Below the pieces are notes generated by a model. It did no database searches. It saw only the letters and a program-made list of their open reading frames with translations, and was not told the DNA's origin. A program made the translations under genes and the position numbers. Positions 19,333-28,994 of a stretch of DNA of 64,000 nucleotides are shown one piece after another. This DNA is from Saprospiraceae bacterium (GTDB lineage Bacteria; Bacteroidota; Bacteroidia; Chitinophagales; Saprospiraceae): the NCBI GenBank assembly GCA_020630495.1, contig JAHDBH010000001.1:1-64000 (forward strand), read 5' to 3'. Each line of letters opens with the position of its first letter. Within the stretch, counting starts at the first letter, position 1.

Positions 19333-20298
19333 ATGGGCTTATCATCACTTTGGCATCCTGAGCGCTATCATGGCTGGAGAAAATCTCGGAGTTACTTTGA
19401 AGGATGGTACTATAAGGTGGTAAGCGCTGACGAGAAATTTGCTATGGCGTTTATTCCTGGAATTGCCATGGATGCAGAGGGGAATCAACAGGCATTCATT
19501 CAAGTCCTAGATGGTAGAGCTCGTACGGCGGCATATCACAAGTTTCCTGCTGAGGCATTCCAGATGTCACGTGATGATTTTAATCTTCGCATCGGCGGTA
19601 ATCACTTTACTAGTGACAGTCTCGAGATCGACGTTGCTGGTACCAGGGCGTCTTTGACGTTTAGCGATATGGTGCCATGGCCATCCTCGTGGTATAGTCC
19701 TGGCATCATGGGGCCATTTTCATTTGTGCCGATGATGCAATGTTATCATGGAATACTAAGTATGGATCACCGTGTGAGCGGAACTATAGAGCACCATGGT
19801 CACAAGATCGATATGGATGGTGGGCGTGGCTATATGGAGAAAGACTGGGGGAGATCATTCCCTGAGGCGTACATATGGATGCAGAGTAATCATTTTAGTG
19901 AATCGGGCATTTCTCTGAAGGCGTCTGTAGCCAAAATCCCCTGGATGGGTACTTCGTTCGTAGGTTTTATTGGTGGATTGTGGCTTGGTGATAGGTTGAT
20001 ACAATTTACGACGTACAATTTCAGTAGGCTGGTCCATTGCAAAGTAGATCAGGGGGAGGTGCAGTTGGAGCTAAGGAGTCCTAGGTTTATTTTAGAGATC
20101 CAAGCTTTACGAGCTGCGAGTACGGAGCTAGCCTCGCCGATAATGGGTTTCATGGACGGTCGGATCGAGGAGAGCATGGAAGCCGAGTTGAGAGTGCTGC
20201 TGCGCGAACGGCGAGGGGGCGGTGTGGTGCTGGATGGAGTTGGTCGAAGTGGTGGGCTTGAGGTTGCGGGGGTGGTGCGGGAGCTTGATACTTTATGA
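19333..20298 (+). CDS. Tocopherol cyclase-like family protein
   Basis: WHPERYHGWRKSRSYFEGWYYKVVSAD, GRGYMEKDWGRSFPEAYIWMQSNHF. Confidence 0.8.
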   Translation: MGLSSLWHPERYHGWRKSRSYFEGWYYKVVSADEKFAMAFIPGIAMDAEGNQQAFIQVLDGRARTAAYHKFPAEAFQMSRDDFNLRIGGNHFTSDSLEIDVAGTRASLTFSDMVPWPSSWYSPGIMGPFSFVPMMQCYHGILSMDHRVSGTIEHHGHKIDMDGGRGYMEKDWGRSFPEAYIWMQSNHFSESGISLKASVAKIPWMGTSFVGFIGGLWLGDRLIQFTTYNFSRLVHCKVDQGEVQLELRSPRFILEIQALRAASTELASPIMGFMDGRIEESMEAELRVLLRERRGGGVVLDGVGRSGGLEVAGVVRELDTL

Positions 20299-20307
20299 AC
20301 TATCAAA

Positions 20308-20346
20308 AATTTAACATACATTTGACTGTAAAATGTATGTTAAATT
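20308..20346. promoter_or_regulatory. 16-bp perfect inverted repeat (candidate operator) overlapping a -7-like box
   Basis: AATTTAACATACATTT-gactgta-AAATGTATGTTAAATT; TACATTTG at 20317-20324; 15 nt before ATG 20362. Confidence 0.85.
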
Positions 20347-20361
20347 AATACCCTTCTTGCC

Positions 20362-21360
20362 ATGCCAACCATCAAAACTCTACCACACATCCTCGCCCTA
20401 CTACACTCCTACCATACCCTGCGCCCTGTCCAAATTCACAAAATGACTGGAATCTCAAGACAGCAAATACACAACGTGCTCCGGTCGCTACTCCAACAAA
20501 ACAAAATCATACGCCGAGGTAAAGCACCGCTCTCGTACTACTCTTTGAAAACAGCAGAGGTCAAAAACAACGATACAATCTTGGATATCTCGCCGCAGCA
20601 GGCAGAACAGCTTGATAAAGACTTTGTGATTATCAAGAGAGAAGGTCGTCAAGTACACGGCGCCAGAGCGGTCTGCGACTACGCGCAGGAGCACAATGTT
20701 GATCCACAATCTGTAGCTGAGCAATTTTTAAAAGAACGCTCCGCCCTATCTCATTCCCTTTCCACCGCAGACAGCGGCGCAGCCGATCAGATAGAACTAC
20801 TTGAGACTAAGACAGAGGTGGAAGAAGGGGTCATATCACGGTACAATTTTGCCGACTTTGTATCTGCAGGCAATTTTGGTATGACAGCCACCGCAAAGAA
20901 ACTACGTGCCGCTAAGGCTAGTGATGACGGAGTGTTGCAGATGGAGTTATTTCAAAGCATAGAGAAGCAAGTTCACGAGTACATCATGGATTATGCGATT
21001 GATGCTGTCGCATTCATGCCAGGGTCATCCGCATGGGGGAAGCGATTTATGACACGCTGGAAAGAACACCTTGACTTACCACTTCCACATGTAGATCTAG
21101 TGCGTGCTGTGACGGATGTGTCCACTCCGCAGGACGCTATTTCTCTCAGAGAAGATCGTGCGGAGCATGCGGATTGTACGCTGATAGTCGCTGACCACAG
21201 GAGATTTGAGCATGTATTGATTCTAGATGATGAGTTGCTCACAGGTCGGAGTATGATGCATGCCAGCAGACGGATATTGGATGCAGAGGTGAGTGAGCGT
21301 GTATCGGCTTATACGATCACCTATGAGCATAGATCAGAAGATAATCCAGTACCAAACTGA
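20362..21360 (+). CDS. N-terminal HTH + C-terminal phosphoribosyltransferase-like (ComF-like) protein, putative regulator
   Basis: RPVQIHKMTGISRQQIHNVLRSLLQQNKIIR (wHTH-like); VAFMPGSSAWGKRFMTRW and HVLILDDELLTGRSM (PRPP-loop-like). Confidence 0.65.
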   Translation: MPTIKTLPHILALLHSYHTLRPVQIHKMTGISRQQIHNVLRSLLQQNKIIRRGKAPLSYYSLKTAEVKNNDTILDISPQQAEQLDKDFVIIKREGRQVHGARAVCDYAQEHNVDPQSVAEQFLKERSALSHSLSTADSGAADQIELLETKTEVEEGVISRYNFADFVSAGNFGMTATAKKLRAAKASDDGVLQMELFQSIEKQVHEYIMDYAIDAVAFMPGSSAWGKRFMTRWKEHLDLPLPHVDLVRAVTDVSTPQDAISLREDRAEHADCTLIVADHRRFEHVLILDDELLTGRSMMHASRRILDAEVSERVSAYTITYEHRSEDNPVPN

Positions 21361-21440
21361 TAAAATAACGCTCCACCCAATCTCAAACCCACTCCAGTGC
21401 AGACAGTGAAGCGGCACATTAACAAGACGCCAGCTGCCGT

Positions 21441-23042
21441 CTAGCTGAGCTTGTCGTAGTACTCTTTGTACTGCTCAAAACTAGTTTCAAATAGCTCCTT
21501 AAGTTCCTTTGCTTGCTTATCATATTCTTCCTCATTACGCCAAGTATCTCTGGGGTTCAAGATGGCATTGGGTACATCAGGACAGCGTGTCGGTATCTCT
21601 AGACCAAAAAATGGCTCCTTCGTAAATTCCACATCAGTCAATTTGCCCGAAAGGGCCGCCTTGATCATAGCCCTTGTAAATGTCAGCTCCAGTCGGCTTC
21701 CAGTGCCATAAGGACCACCGCTCCATCCTGTATTGATGAGCCATACGTCTATTCGCTTGTCTTTACGGCTACTTCCTTTATCCAGTTTTTCTCCGAGGAG
21801 ACTAGCATATTTAGTGGGATGTAGCGGCAGGAAGGGTAAGCCAAAGCAAGCTGAGAAAGTAGCTTGAGGCTCATTGATACCAGCTTCTGTGCCTGCGATT
21901 TTAGCCGTATAGCCTAGCAGGAAATAATACATGGCCTGATCGCGATCCAGACGAGAGATAGGAGGTAGTACGCCAAAGGCATCACAGGTAAGGAAGAATA
22001 TATTTTGTGGAGCATCTCCACGACTATTGTATACGATATTATCGATGTGATCTATAGGATAGCTGACACGAGTATTTTGAGTCTTACTATCATCCTCATA
22101 GTCTACAAGTCGTAAGGACTTATCCTTAAATCCTACATTTTCTACCATGGCGCCAAACTTGATCGCGCGATAGATTTCTGGCTCTTTATTTTCTGAAAGA
22201 TCTATAGTCTTCGCATAGCATCCACCTTCAAAGTTGAATACATTCGCCTTAGACCAGCCGTGCTCATCATCTCCTATAAGTTTCCTATCAGGATCTGTAG
22301 AGAGCGTAGTCTTTCCCGTTCCGCTGAGGCCAAAAAATAGGGCCGTGTCACCTTTTTTTCCCACATTAGCAGAGCAGTGCATACTGAGCACATTGTGCTC
22401 CGTAGGAAGGGTGCAATTCAATACAGAAAATATTCCTTTTTTAATTTCACCTGTGTAGGCCGTGCCACCTATGATGATCGTCTTTTCTGTAAAATTTATT
22501 ACAGCAAAATTATCCTGACGAGTACCATCTGTATCAGGATCAGCCTTACAGCCAGGAGCTCCTAGTATGAGCCACTCATGGTCAAAGTCGCTGATCATGC
22601 GATCATCAGGCCGGAGAAACATATTATAGGCAAATAGATTTTGCCAGGGGAGCTCCGTGACTACACGTATATTGAGCTGATACTTGGCATAGGCGCAGGC
22701 ATATGCGTCTCGTACGTATATTTCTTTTTGATTATTAAGATGCGCAAGGACTTTATCCTTCAGTTTTTCATAGTGATCTTGACTGATGGGCTTATTTACA
22801 TCACTCCAGTACACGTGCTCATCTGTGTAAGCGTCTTGGACTATAAATCGATCTTGTGGTGACCTGCCAGTAAATTTTCCCGTATCTATAGATAGGGCTC
22901 CCGTAGAGGTCAGCTTGCCTTGATCGAGACTTATCGTCTTTTCAGCCAGTGCGGCAGGCGAGAGATTCCAGAAGCACTTAGGTGTGGTGATACCTACCGT
23001 GCTCAGATCAAAATTGGGGTTCTTAGTGCCTATGGATTTCAT
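21441..23042 (-). CDS. pckA: Phosphoenolpyruvate carboxykinase (ATP)
   Basis: GLSGTGKTTLSTDPDRKLIGDDEHGW, NTGWSGGPYGTGSR. Confidence 0.97.
   Translation of the reverse strand: MKSIGTKNPNFDLSTVGITTPKCFWNLSPAALAEKTISLDQGKLTSTGALSIDTGKFTGRSPQDRFIVQDAYTDEHVYWSDVNKPISQDHYEKLKDKVLAHLNNQKEIYVRDAYACAYAKYQLNIRVVTELPWQNLFAYNMFLRPDDRMISDFDHEWLILGAPGCKADPDTDGTRQDNFAVINFTEKTIIIGGTAYTGEIKKGIFSVLNCTLPTEHNVLSMHCSANVGKKGDTALFFGLSGTGKTTLSTDPDRKLIGDDEHGWSKANVFNFEGGCYAKTIDLSENKEPEIYRAIKFGAMVENVGFKDKSLRLVDYEDDSKTQNTRVSYPIDHIDNIVYNSRGDAPQNIFFLTCDAFGVLPPISRLDRDQAMYYFLLGYTAKIAGTEAGINEPQATFSACFGLPFLPLHPTKYASLLGEKLDKGSSRKDKRIDVWLINTGWSGGPYGTGSRLELTFTRAMIKAALSGKLTDVEFTKEPFFGLEIPTRCPDVPNAILNPRDTWRNEEEYDKQAKELKELFETSFEQYKEYYDKLS
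21641..21656 (+). repeat. Mini-hairpin copy 8: ATTT GCCC GAAA GGGC
   Basis: in pckA, antisense. Confidence 0.8.
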
Positions 23043-23160
23043 ACGATTTTTCTGATTATACGACAAAGGTACAAGTGTGACACAGCTCATTCAGTGTCAG
23101 TACGACACCTTCATCAAGTCCCCAAGTAAAATCTATCTTTATCGTATACAATCTGCTCTC

Positions 23161-23457
23161 ATGTACATAGATATGATATCTTATCGCCTCGCTGATGGCA
23201 TCTCACAAGCCCACCTTATGGAAGTTGCAGAAAAGGTCGTGAAGCATTGGATGGCAGATCTACCTGGCTTCATCAGCTGGACCATACATCAGGATCAAGA
23301 AGGTAATTACACAGATATTGTCAGGTGGCAGTCAGCAGAAGCAGCTGCTGACGCTCACAAGGGCATGGCTGATATCCCTGATGCTGGTGACTGGTACGCC
23401 TGCTATATGCCTGGGACTATCACGTCAAAGAATCTTACCGAGCTTAAGAGTTTTTGA
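23161..23457 (+). CDS. Dimeric alpha/beta-barrel (ABM-like) protein
   Basis: MYIDMISYRLADGISQAHLMEVAEKVVKHWMADLPGFISWTIHQDQEGNYTDIVRW. Confidence 0.6.
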   Translation: MYIDMISYRLADGISQAHLMEVAEKVVKHWMADLPGFISWTIHQDQEGNYTDIVRWQSAEAAADAHKGMADIPDAGDWYACYMPGTITSKNLTELKSF

Positions 23458-23470
23458 TCGCAAGACTCAT

Positions 23471-24130
23471 CTACTTCTTTGGCAATCGATAGTCCAGAGT
23501 CACTACAAAGATGTCAAAGAAATCAAAGCGACTATTCACAAAGTCCTCGTACCAGTATGCCAGCTGCACCTTCCACTGAGGTGATAGCACCACATCCAGA
23601 CCCAGCTGATTCCGCCATCGCTGAGCCTGCTGTATGCCATCTACTCGGAAAAACAATTCTGTGGCGATATACGGCCTCAGTTCCAAGTTATCAGGATCAC
23701 TATCTCGCGGTATCTGTGGTCTGAGTTGCAGTCCGTATCGCAGGAAGTCACCGTCTACGCGATCTTTGATATCCTGGGCCCAGTGCACACGCAGCCGCTG
23801 ATTGATGGTCAAGCGAGGAATGAGATTTTTTTCTTGGAAGTTGACGTCTATGAAGATGAAGTTGCGATTAGTCGATTCCCATACGATCCAGTAGCGCTCC
23901 AGAAGATTTACACTCCACTTATCCGACAGTTTATACCTCGCATTGATATCCCAACTCAGATCCTGAGCATTTCGCAGACCTTGATTATATCTCGCGATAG
24001 GTCTCAGCCCATAGCTCCATTTATCGCCATCGCTGTAGCTGACTCGTGCAGAGGACCACAGCACCTGATCAGTCTGTGCAGTGGCGCTGTGCATACTCAG
24101 TGACAGATACAGTAGGATCAGCAAGCGCAT
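23471..24130 (-). CDS. DUF2490-like outer membrane protein
   Basis: signal peptide MRLLILLYLSLSMHSATAQ; ...ELFFRVDGIQQAQRWRNQLGLDVVL...; internal Met preferred. Confidence 0.7.
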   Translation of the reverse strand: MRLLILLYLSLSMHSATAQTDQVLWSSARVSYSDGDKWSYGLRPIARYNQGLRNAQDLSWDINARYKLSDKWSVNLLERYWIVWESTNRNFIFIDVNFQEKNLIPRLTINQRLRVHWAQDIKDRVDGDFLRYGLQLRPQIPRDSDPDNLELRPYIATELFFRVDGIQQAQRWRNQLGLDVVLSPQWKVQLAYWYEDFVNSRFDFFDIFVVTLDYRLPKK

Positions 24131-24134
24131 GAGA

Positions 24135-24149
24135 GGTCTTTCGACCAAA
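24135..24149 (-). repeat. Mini-hairpin copy 9: TTT GGTC GAAA GACC
   Basis: leader of DUF2490 gene, ends 4 nt before ATG. Confidence 0.8.
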
Positions 24150-24191
24150 GATACTGTACTCGATCATCTACACGAGTGCACCTGCTCCTAG

Positions 24192-24863
24192 TCACGACAG
24201 CATTTGAGGTGCCAGTACTATGACAAATTCGCCCTTGAGGTTCATATCCTCCGATTGCTCTATCAGTTCAGCCAGACTGCCGCGATACACGGTCTCGTAC
24301 ATCTTAGAAATCTCCTTGACTACTGCCGCAGGCGTAGCTGGATCAAAGTGCTCGCTGAGCTGCTGCAGACACTTCACGACTCGGTAAGGACTTTCATACA
24401 GCGCTATAGTGCAGTCTAGTGAGGCGAGATATTGTAGTCGCGTCTGACGCCCCTTCTTCTGCGGTAAAAACCCTTCAAAATAAAATCGATTACAAGGCAG
24501 TCCACTCATCACCAGAGCTGGCAATATCGCGCTAGCACCGGGTAAGCATGTCAGCTGTATATCATGCTCGTGGCACGCAGCTGCCAGGAGATATCCAGGA
24601 TCGCTGATGCCTGGCGTGCCAGCATCTGAAATGAGGGCAATTTTTTCACCATTTTGTAATTTTTCGATGACACCACTGAGTTTCTTGTGCTCCGAGTGAC
24701 TATGAAATGACTGGAGAGCCGTCCCGATATCATATTTCTGCAGTAGACGGCGCGATACCCTCGTATCCTCGCAGAGGATCAGATCTACCTCGCGCAGCAC
24801 ATCTAGTGCGCGCAGAGTGATATCTTGTAGATTACCTACTGGCGTAGGCACCAGGTAGAGCAT
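24192..24863 (-). CDS. rsmI: 16S rRNA (cytidine(1402)-2'-O)-methyltransferase
   Basis: LYLVPTPVGNLQDITLRALDVLREVDLILCEDTRVSRRLL, LISDAGTPGISDPGYLL. Confidence 0.95.
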   Translation of the reverse strand: MLYLVPTPVGNLQDITLRALDVLREVDLILCEDTRVSRRLLQKYDIGTALQSFHSHSEHKKLSGVIEKLQNGEKIALISDAGTPGISDPGYLLAAACHEHDIQLTCLPGASAILPALVMSGLPCNRFYFEGFLPQKKGRQTRLQYLASLDCTIALYESPYRVVKCLQQLSEHFDPATPAAVVKEISKMYETVYRGSLAELIEQSEDMNLKGEFVIVLAPQMLS

Positions 24864-24864
24864 A

Positions 24865-25119
24865 TTATTGGAGCTCTGCGATCTCGTAGGTATAGGACTC
24901 CATGATGGGATTCACGAGAAGCTGAGAGCAAGCTTGTTCTACCTCCTTGACAGCGTCATCCTTACTACTACTTGAGAGATACAGCTCTATATGCTTTCCC
25001 ACACGTACATCCGTGACAGAGCTGACGTCGATCTGCGATAGATTATTGGCTATGGTTTTACCTTGAGGGTCTAGGAGATCCTTGAGCGGAAGTATGTCGA
25101 TTTTAGCCAGATATTTCAT
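24865..25119 (-). CDS. purS: Phosphoribosylformylglycinamidine synthase subunit PurS
   Basis: ILPLKDLLDPQGKTIANNLSQIDVSSVTDVRVGKHIEL. Confidence 0.88.
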   Translation of the reverse strand: MKYLAKIDILPLKDLLDPQGKTIANNLSQIDVSSVTDVRVGKHIELYLSSSSKDDAVKEVEQACSQLLVNPIMESYTYEIAELQ

Positions 25120-25849
25120 GCGTGGGTGGATTAAAGTTTGACTCGTATGGCAGTATGCCTAGATCTGTGAGCAAAGATAAGAGCAAGTACACACCTATCG
25201 CAGGCAGCAGGGCGGCCTCTTTAAAGATCACGATGAGTGGAATACAGAGCAGGAGCGTCAGGTACTTTAACTGATTTCCCTGCCAGCCCCATCCAGCAAA
25301 TTTGAAGCTAAATACTCTGAAATTCATATTCATAAACGCACCGAGCAGCACAGTCAACATCGTGAGCCAGATAGCACTACTGCTTATCACCTGGAACCAA
25401 GGCAGAGCAAGCCACTCTATGATCAGTAGGCCAAATACCGCAGCAGCAGTCGCAGGAGTAGGCAATCCTCTGAAGCTGTAGGACTGATCCTCATCTACAT
25501 TGAACCGTGCAAGTCTCAGACCTGCCATCACAGTATAGAAGAAACCCACATACGGTAGCCAGTCTGGCGCAGATCCCACCATCACCTCGTGCGAGTGTCC
25601 GATCATCATATACAGCATCGCTCCAGGGACAAAACCAAAACTGATCATATCCGCCAGACTATCCAGCTCAGCCCCCACATCGCTGCTCGTATCCATCAGC
25701 CGTGCAATTGTCCCATCCAGAAAATCTGCCACAAAGCATATCAGCAGACACACAAAGGCATTGCCATAGGCCCCTGACAGCACAAACACCGCCGCAAGGG
25801 ATCCAAAAAACAGATTGGTCAGTGTCACGATATTGGGTAGATGGCTCAT
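25103..25849 (-). CDS. pssA: CDP-diacylglycerol--serine O-phosphatidyltransferase
   Basis: CDP-alcohol phosphatidyltransferase motif DFLDGTIARLMDTSSDVGAELDSLADMISFG. Confidence 0.93.
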   Translation of the reverse strand: MSHLPNIVTLTNLFFGSLAAVFVLSGAYGNAFVCLLICFVADFLDGTIARLMDTSSDVGAELDSLADMISFGFVPGAMLYMMIGHSHEVMVGSAPDWLPYVGFFYTVMAGLRLARFNVDEDQSYSFRGLPTPATAAAVFGLLIIEWLALPWFQVISSSAIWLTMLTVLLGAFMNMNFRVFSFKFAGWGWQGNQLKYLTLLLCIPLIVIFKEAALLPAIGVYLLLSLLTDLGILPYESNFNPPTHEISG

Positions 25850-25994
25850 GGACTCAGAGTTTAAGACAAATATAGGACGCTCGGTGTAGTCGCATTTCTC
25901 TAGCAGATTGGCTCGCTCGTCAGTACTTATAGACTTGAGTCGATAGGAGCATTATTCCTTCCTTTGGACCGTCGTGTTTCTTAGCAGCATGCTG

Positions 25995-26010
25995 GCACTT
26001 TCGTGCAAAT
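25995..26010 (-). repeat. Mini-hairpin copy 10: ATTT GCAC GAAA GTGC
   Basis: intergenic. Confidence 0.85.
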
Positions 26011-26349
26011 GCCATCTGTGCATAAAGTTTCAGTAGACCAGAGTAGCATGAGGTAGGATCAGATTGGCGTCTTCCGCCCACATGATTCACGGACTGATGA
26101 TAGCGGGCTATGGATTGTATAGCACGCCTAGACTTAGCCAGACGTCCGAGAAGCAACGCTTACTGCGAGAACAGCTCGCGATGAGAATGGGCATAGTCAA
26201 TAGGCTCAGTCCATGAGTGTATCGATTGAGGTGCTCCTATGTCATGGACATCCCAAGACCCATACCAGAGATACACTCCAGTGGCAATCGTCCTCACGCT
26301 CGCTCGAGATGCAATGGCCTCACCAGATAGCAGCCCGCCCACCATACAC

Positions 26350-26357
26350 TATTTTTG
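26350..26357 (+). promoter_or_regulatory. Putative -7 box TATTTTTG
   Basis: matches TAnnTTTG just before the T9SS gene. Confidence 0.4.
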
Positions 26358-26366
26358 TAGACCTAT

Positions 26367-28424
26367 ATGTTATCTATATCCATGATGCGATTTACTATAC
26401 CCCTTGTATTCATTTGCGCGACAGCGCTCTACGCCTACGCCCAGCCAGCTAATGACGTCTGCGACAATGCCATCATCATAGACGACCTCACACTATTTTG
26501 CTCTGAGCCAGCGCAGTTTACCACAGCAGGAGCGACTAATAGTGGCTACGGTCCTGCCACCTGCTTCAGAGCATCAGAGACGGATGTGTGGTTTAGCTTC
26601 ACGGCATTTGCTACCACGGTGGTGACTTCTGTCCTGGGCCAAGGCAATGGAGCCAATACTCTTGCGATGCCTCAGATAGCGCTCTATGGTGGTGTCTGCG
26701 GCGGTACGATCAATGAGCTGAGGTGCGACAGTGACATCACATTTTCTGGAGTGGCAGAAGTGGTACGTGGAGGACTCACCATCGGTGAAGAATACCTCAT
26801 CCGTGTCAGCGGAGCCAATGATGCCGAAGGCACCTTCCAGCTCTGCCTCAACAATTTTAATCCGCCTGTAGCCCCGGGTCAAGATTGTATCACAGGATCA
26901 GTACTCTGCGACAAGAGCCCATTCAGCGTAGAAGCGCTCACTGGTACTGGACTGGATAATGACGAGGCTGCTGGCTCCTGCCTGGGTGAAATAGGATCAA
27001 GCGAGCAGCAGTCCACGTGGTTTAAGTGGACAGCCGCTACGGCAGGATCACTCACCTTCTCTATCAGCCCAAATAATCCTACAGACGATCTTGACTTCGC
27101 CCTCTATGAATTACCTAATGGCATAGACGACTGCTCTGGCAAGATCCTCCTGAGATGCAACGCCACTGCTACAGGATGCGCGACCGTCACAGGAATAGAC
27201 CTTACCAGTACGGATGACACAGAAAACTTTAATTGCGATCCTGGCGAAGACGGATTTGTAAGATTTATAGACATGGTGGAGGGCGCCAGCTATGGACTCA
27301 TCATCAACAATTTCTCCACATCAGGTCAGGGGTTTGCGATAGAGTGGGGCGGCGAAGGCACATTCCTAGGACCCGAAGCTGACTTCCTTATCACGCCAGA
27401 CGAGGGACTCCGCTGCGAGGAAGACTTCATCGTAGAGGATCAGTCCACATTTGCTAATGGTACCATCCTCAGCTGGACATGGAACTTTGGAGAAGATGCT
27501 AGACCCGAGACCGCTACGGGCCCTGGTCCGCACAATGTCATCTACGGAAGTATCGGTACCAAGTTTGTAGTACTCACACTTGAGACCAGCCAAGGCTGTC
27601 AAGTGAGCGAAGTACGATCTTTAGAAGCTCTTCCCTGCTGCGAAGACCTAGAAGCCCTAGTGGCGGAGGTGGAGATCACGGATAATCCATGTCCTGGTGA
27701 TGAAGAAGGTGTGATCTTGCTGGGAGCTTCTGGTGGTACGCCAGAGTATGAGTTTAGGCGTAGCGATCAGGACAGATTCCGAGAGCTCGTACGATTTGTA
27801 GATTTAGCGTCTGGCGAGTACGAGATCATTGCAAGAGATGCGCGTGGATGTCTAGATACGATCATCGCTGAGGTCACTGAGCCAGAGCGCATCGTAGTGA
27901 ATGCAGGTGCAGACAGATCTCTTGATCTCGGTGGGAGTCTAGAGGTGCAGGCCTTTGTCACACCGCCTGGAGACTATGAGATCCGCTGGTGTCCACCTGA
28001 GGGTGTAAGCGATAGCTCGGCTTTATCGGTGACTATCACACCTCCAGGTACCACAGAGTACATTCTCAAGGCTACGAGCCCTGGCGGATGCGGCGCTGCT
28101 GACACTGTGCTGTATACTGTGAGCGACGAGCGACCCTTCTATATGCCCAATGTCTTTTCACCCAATGGTGATGGTGTCAATGACACATTCGTAGGATATG
28201 CAGGGGTGGCGGTAGATCGCATACAGAATCTTGCAGTCTATGACAGATGGGGCAATCAAGTCTATGAGGCTGAGGAGCTTCCAGTAGGTAGTGAGGCCAA
28301 TGGCTGGGATGGATTCTTCAAGGGTCAGCCTGCGCCCATAGGTGTCTACGTGGCAGTAGCTCAGGTCCGCTTTATCAATGATCAGGTGATCACATTCTCC
28401 ACGGATCTTACACTCATACGATGA
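26367..28424 (+). CDS. Large secreted protein with PKD-like region and gliding motility-associated C-terminal domain (T9SS type B)
   Basis: MPNVFSPNGDGVNDTFVGY...VYDRWGNQVYEAEE...APIGVYVAVAQV. Confidence 0.92.
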   Translation: MLSISMMRFTIPLVFICATALYAYAQPANDVCDNAIIIDDLTLFCSEPAQFTTAGATNSGYGPATCFRASETDVWFSFTAFATTVVTSVLGQGNGANTLAMPQIALYGGVCGGTINELRCDSDITFSGVAEVVRGGLTIGEEYLIRVSGANDAEGTFQLCLNNFNPPVAPGQDCITGSVLCDKSPFSVEALTGTGLDNDEAAGSCLGEIGSSEQQSTWFKWTAATAGSLTFSISPNNPTDDLDFALYELPNGIDDCSGKILLRCNATATGCATVTGIDLTSTDDTENFNCDPGEDGFVRFIDMVEGASYGLIINNFSTSGQGFAIEWGGEGTFLGPEADFLITPDEGLRCEEDFIVEDQSTFANGTILSWTWNFGEDARPETATGPGPHNVIYGSIGTKFVVLTLETSQGCQVSEVRSLEALPCCEDLEALVAEVEITDNPCPGDEEGVILLGASGGTPEYEFRRSDQDRFRELVRFVDLASGEYEIIARDARGCLDTIIAEVTEPERIVVNAGADRSLDLGGSLEVQAFVTPPGDYEIRWCPPEGVSDSSALSVTITPPGTTEYILKATSPGGCGAADTVLYTVSDERPFYMPNVFSPNGDGVNDTFVGYAGVAVDRIQNLAVYDRWGNQVYEAEELPVGSEANGWDGFFKGQPAPIGVYVAVAQVRFINDQVITFSTDLTLIR
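26412..26427 (+). repeat. Mini-hairpin copy 11: ATTT GCGC GACA GCGC
   Basis: in signal-peptide codons of T9SS type B protein. Confidence 0.85.
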
Positions 28425-28951
28425 GAGCGCTATCGGCTCTGTTGCTCGTGCTTGCTCTGCTGAGCTGTAAGAATGATCTGGCAGAAGTCCAAGAGATCTT
28501 TGATCCCAGAGCCACAGAGGTGGAGCGACTGGAAGATATCGATATCACTTACAGCGATAGTGCTGTCGTCAAGCTCCGGATCCGCGCAGCGGTCCATCTG
28601 CGATATGAGGAAGGCGGAAGCATGATGGATGAATTCTCTGATGGTGTACAGCTAGACTTTCTGGATGGAGATAAGGTCACAGGATGGCTCACTGCCGACT
28701 GGGCTAAGCGGGACAATAAGCGTCGAGAAACCACCATGCGAGGGAGGGTCACTTTGTACAATGCTGACGGCCAGAAGCTCCAGACTACGCAGATGATATG
28801 GACAGAAAAAGACGGTAAGCTGAGCTCAGACCAGTTTGTGCGTGTCACGCAAGAGGACCAAGTGCTGCAGGGCTATGGTTTTGTGACAGATGAGGAGTTT
28901 TCGAGTTTTGAGATTACCTCGCTAGAAGGGCAATTTGACGTGGTGGAGTAG
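28421..28951 (+). CDS. lptC: LPS export periplasmic protein LptC-like
   Basis: lipoprotein LLSCKND; DFLDGDKVTGWLTADWAKRDNKRRETTMRGRVTLYNADGQKLQTTQMIW. Confidence 0.8.
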   Translation: MRALSALLLVLALLSCKNDLAEVQEIFDPRATEVERLEDIDITYSDSAVVKLRIRAAVHLRYEEGGSMMDEFSDGVQLDFLDGDKVTGWLTADWAKRDNKRRETTMRGRVTLYNADGQKLQTTQMIWTEKDGKLSSDQFVRVTQEDQVLQGYGFVTDEEFSSFEITSLEGQFDVVE

Positions 28952-28982
28952 CATGAGGCGACGGTCTCAGGGTGCAGTGTAG

Positions 28983-28990
28983 TAAATTTG
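28983..28990 (+). promoter_or_regulatory. -7 box TAAATTTG four nt before ATG 28995
   Basis: agTAAATTTGtagcATG. Confidence 0.6.
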
Positions 28991-28994
28991 TAGC

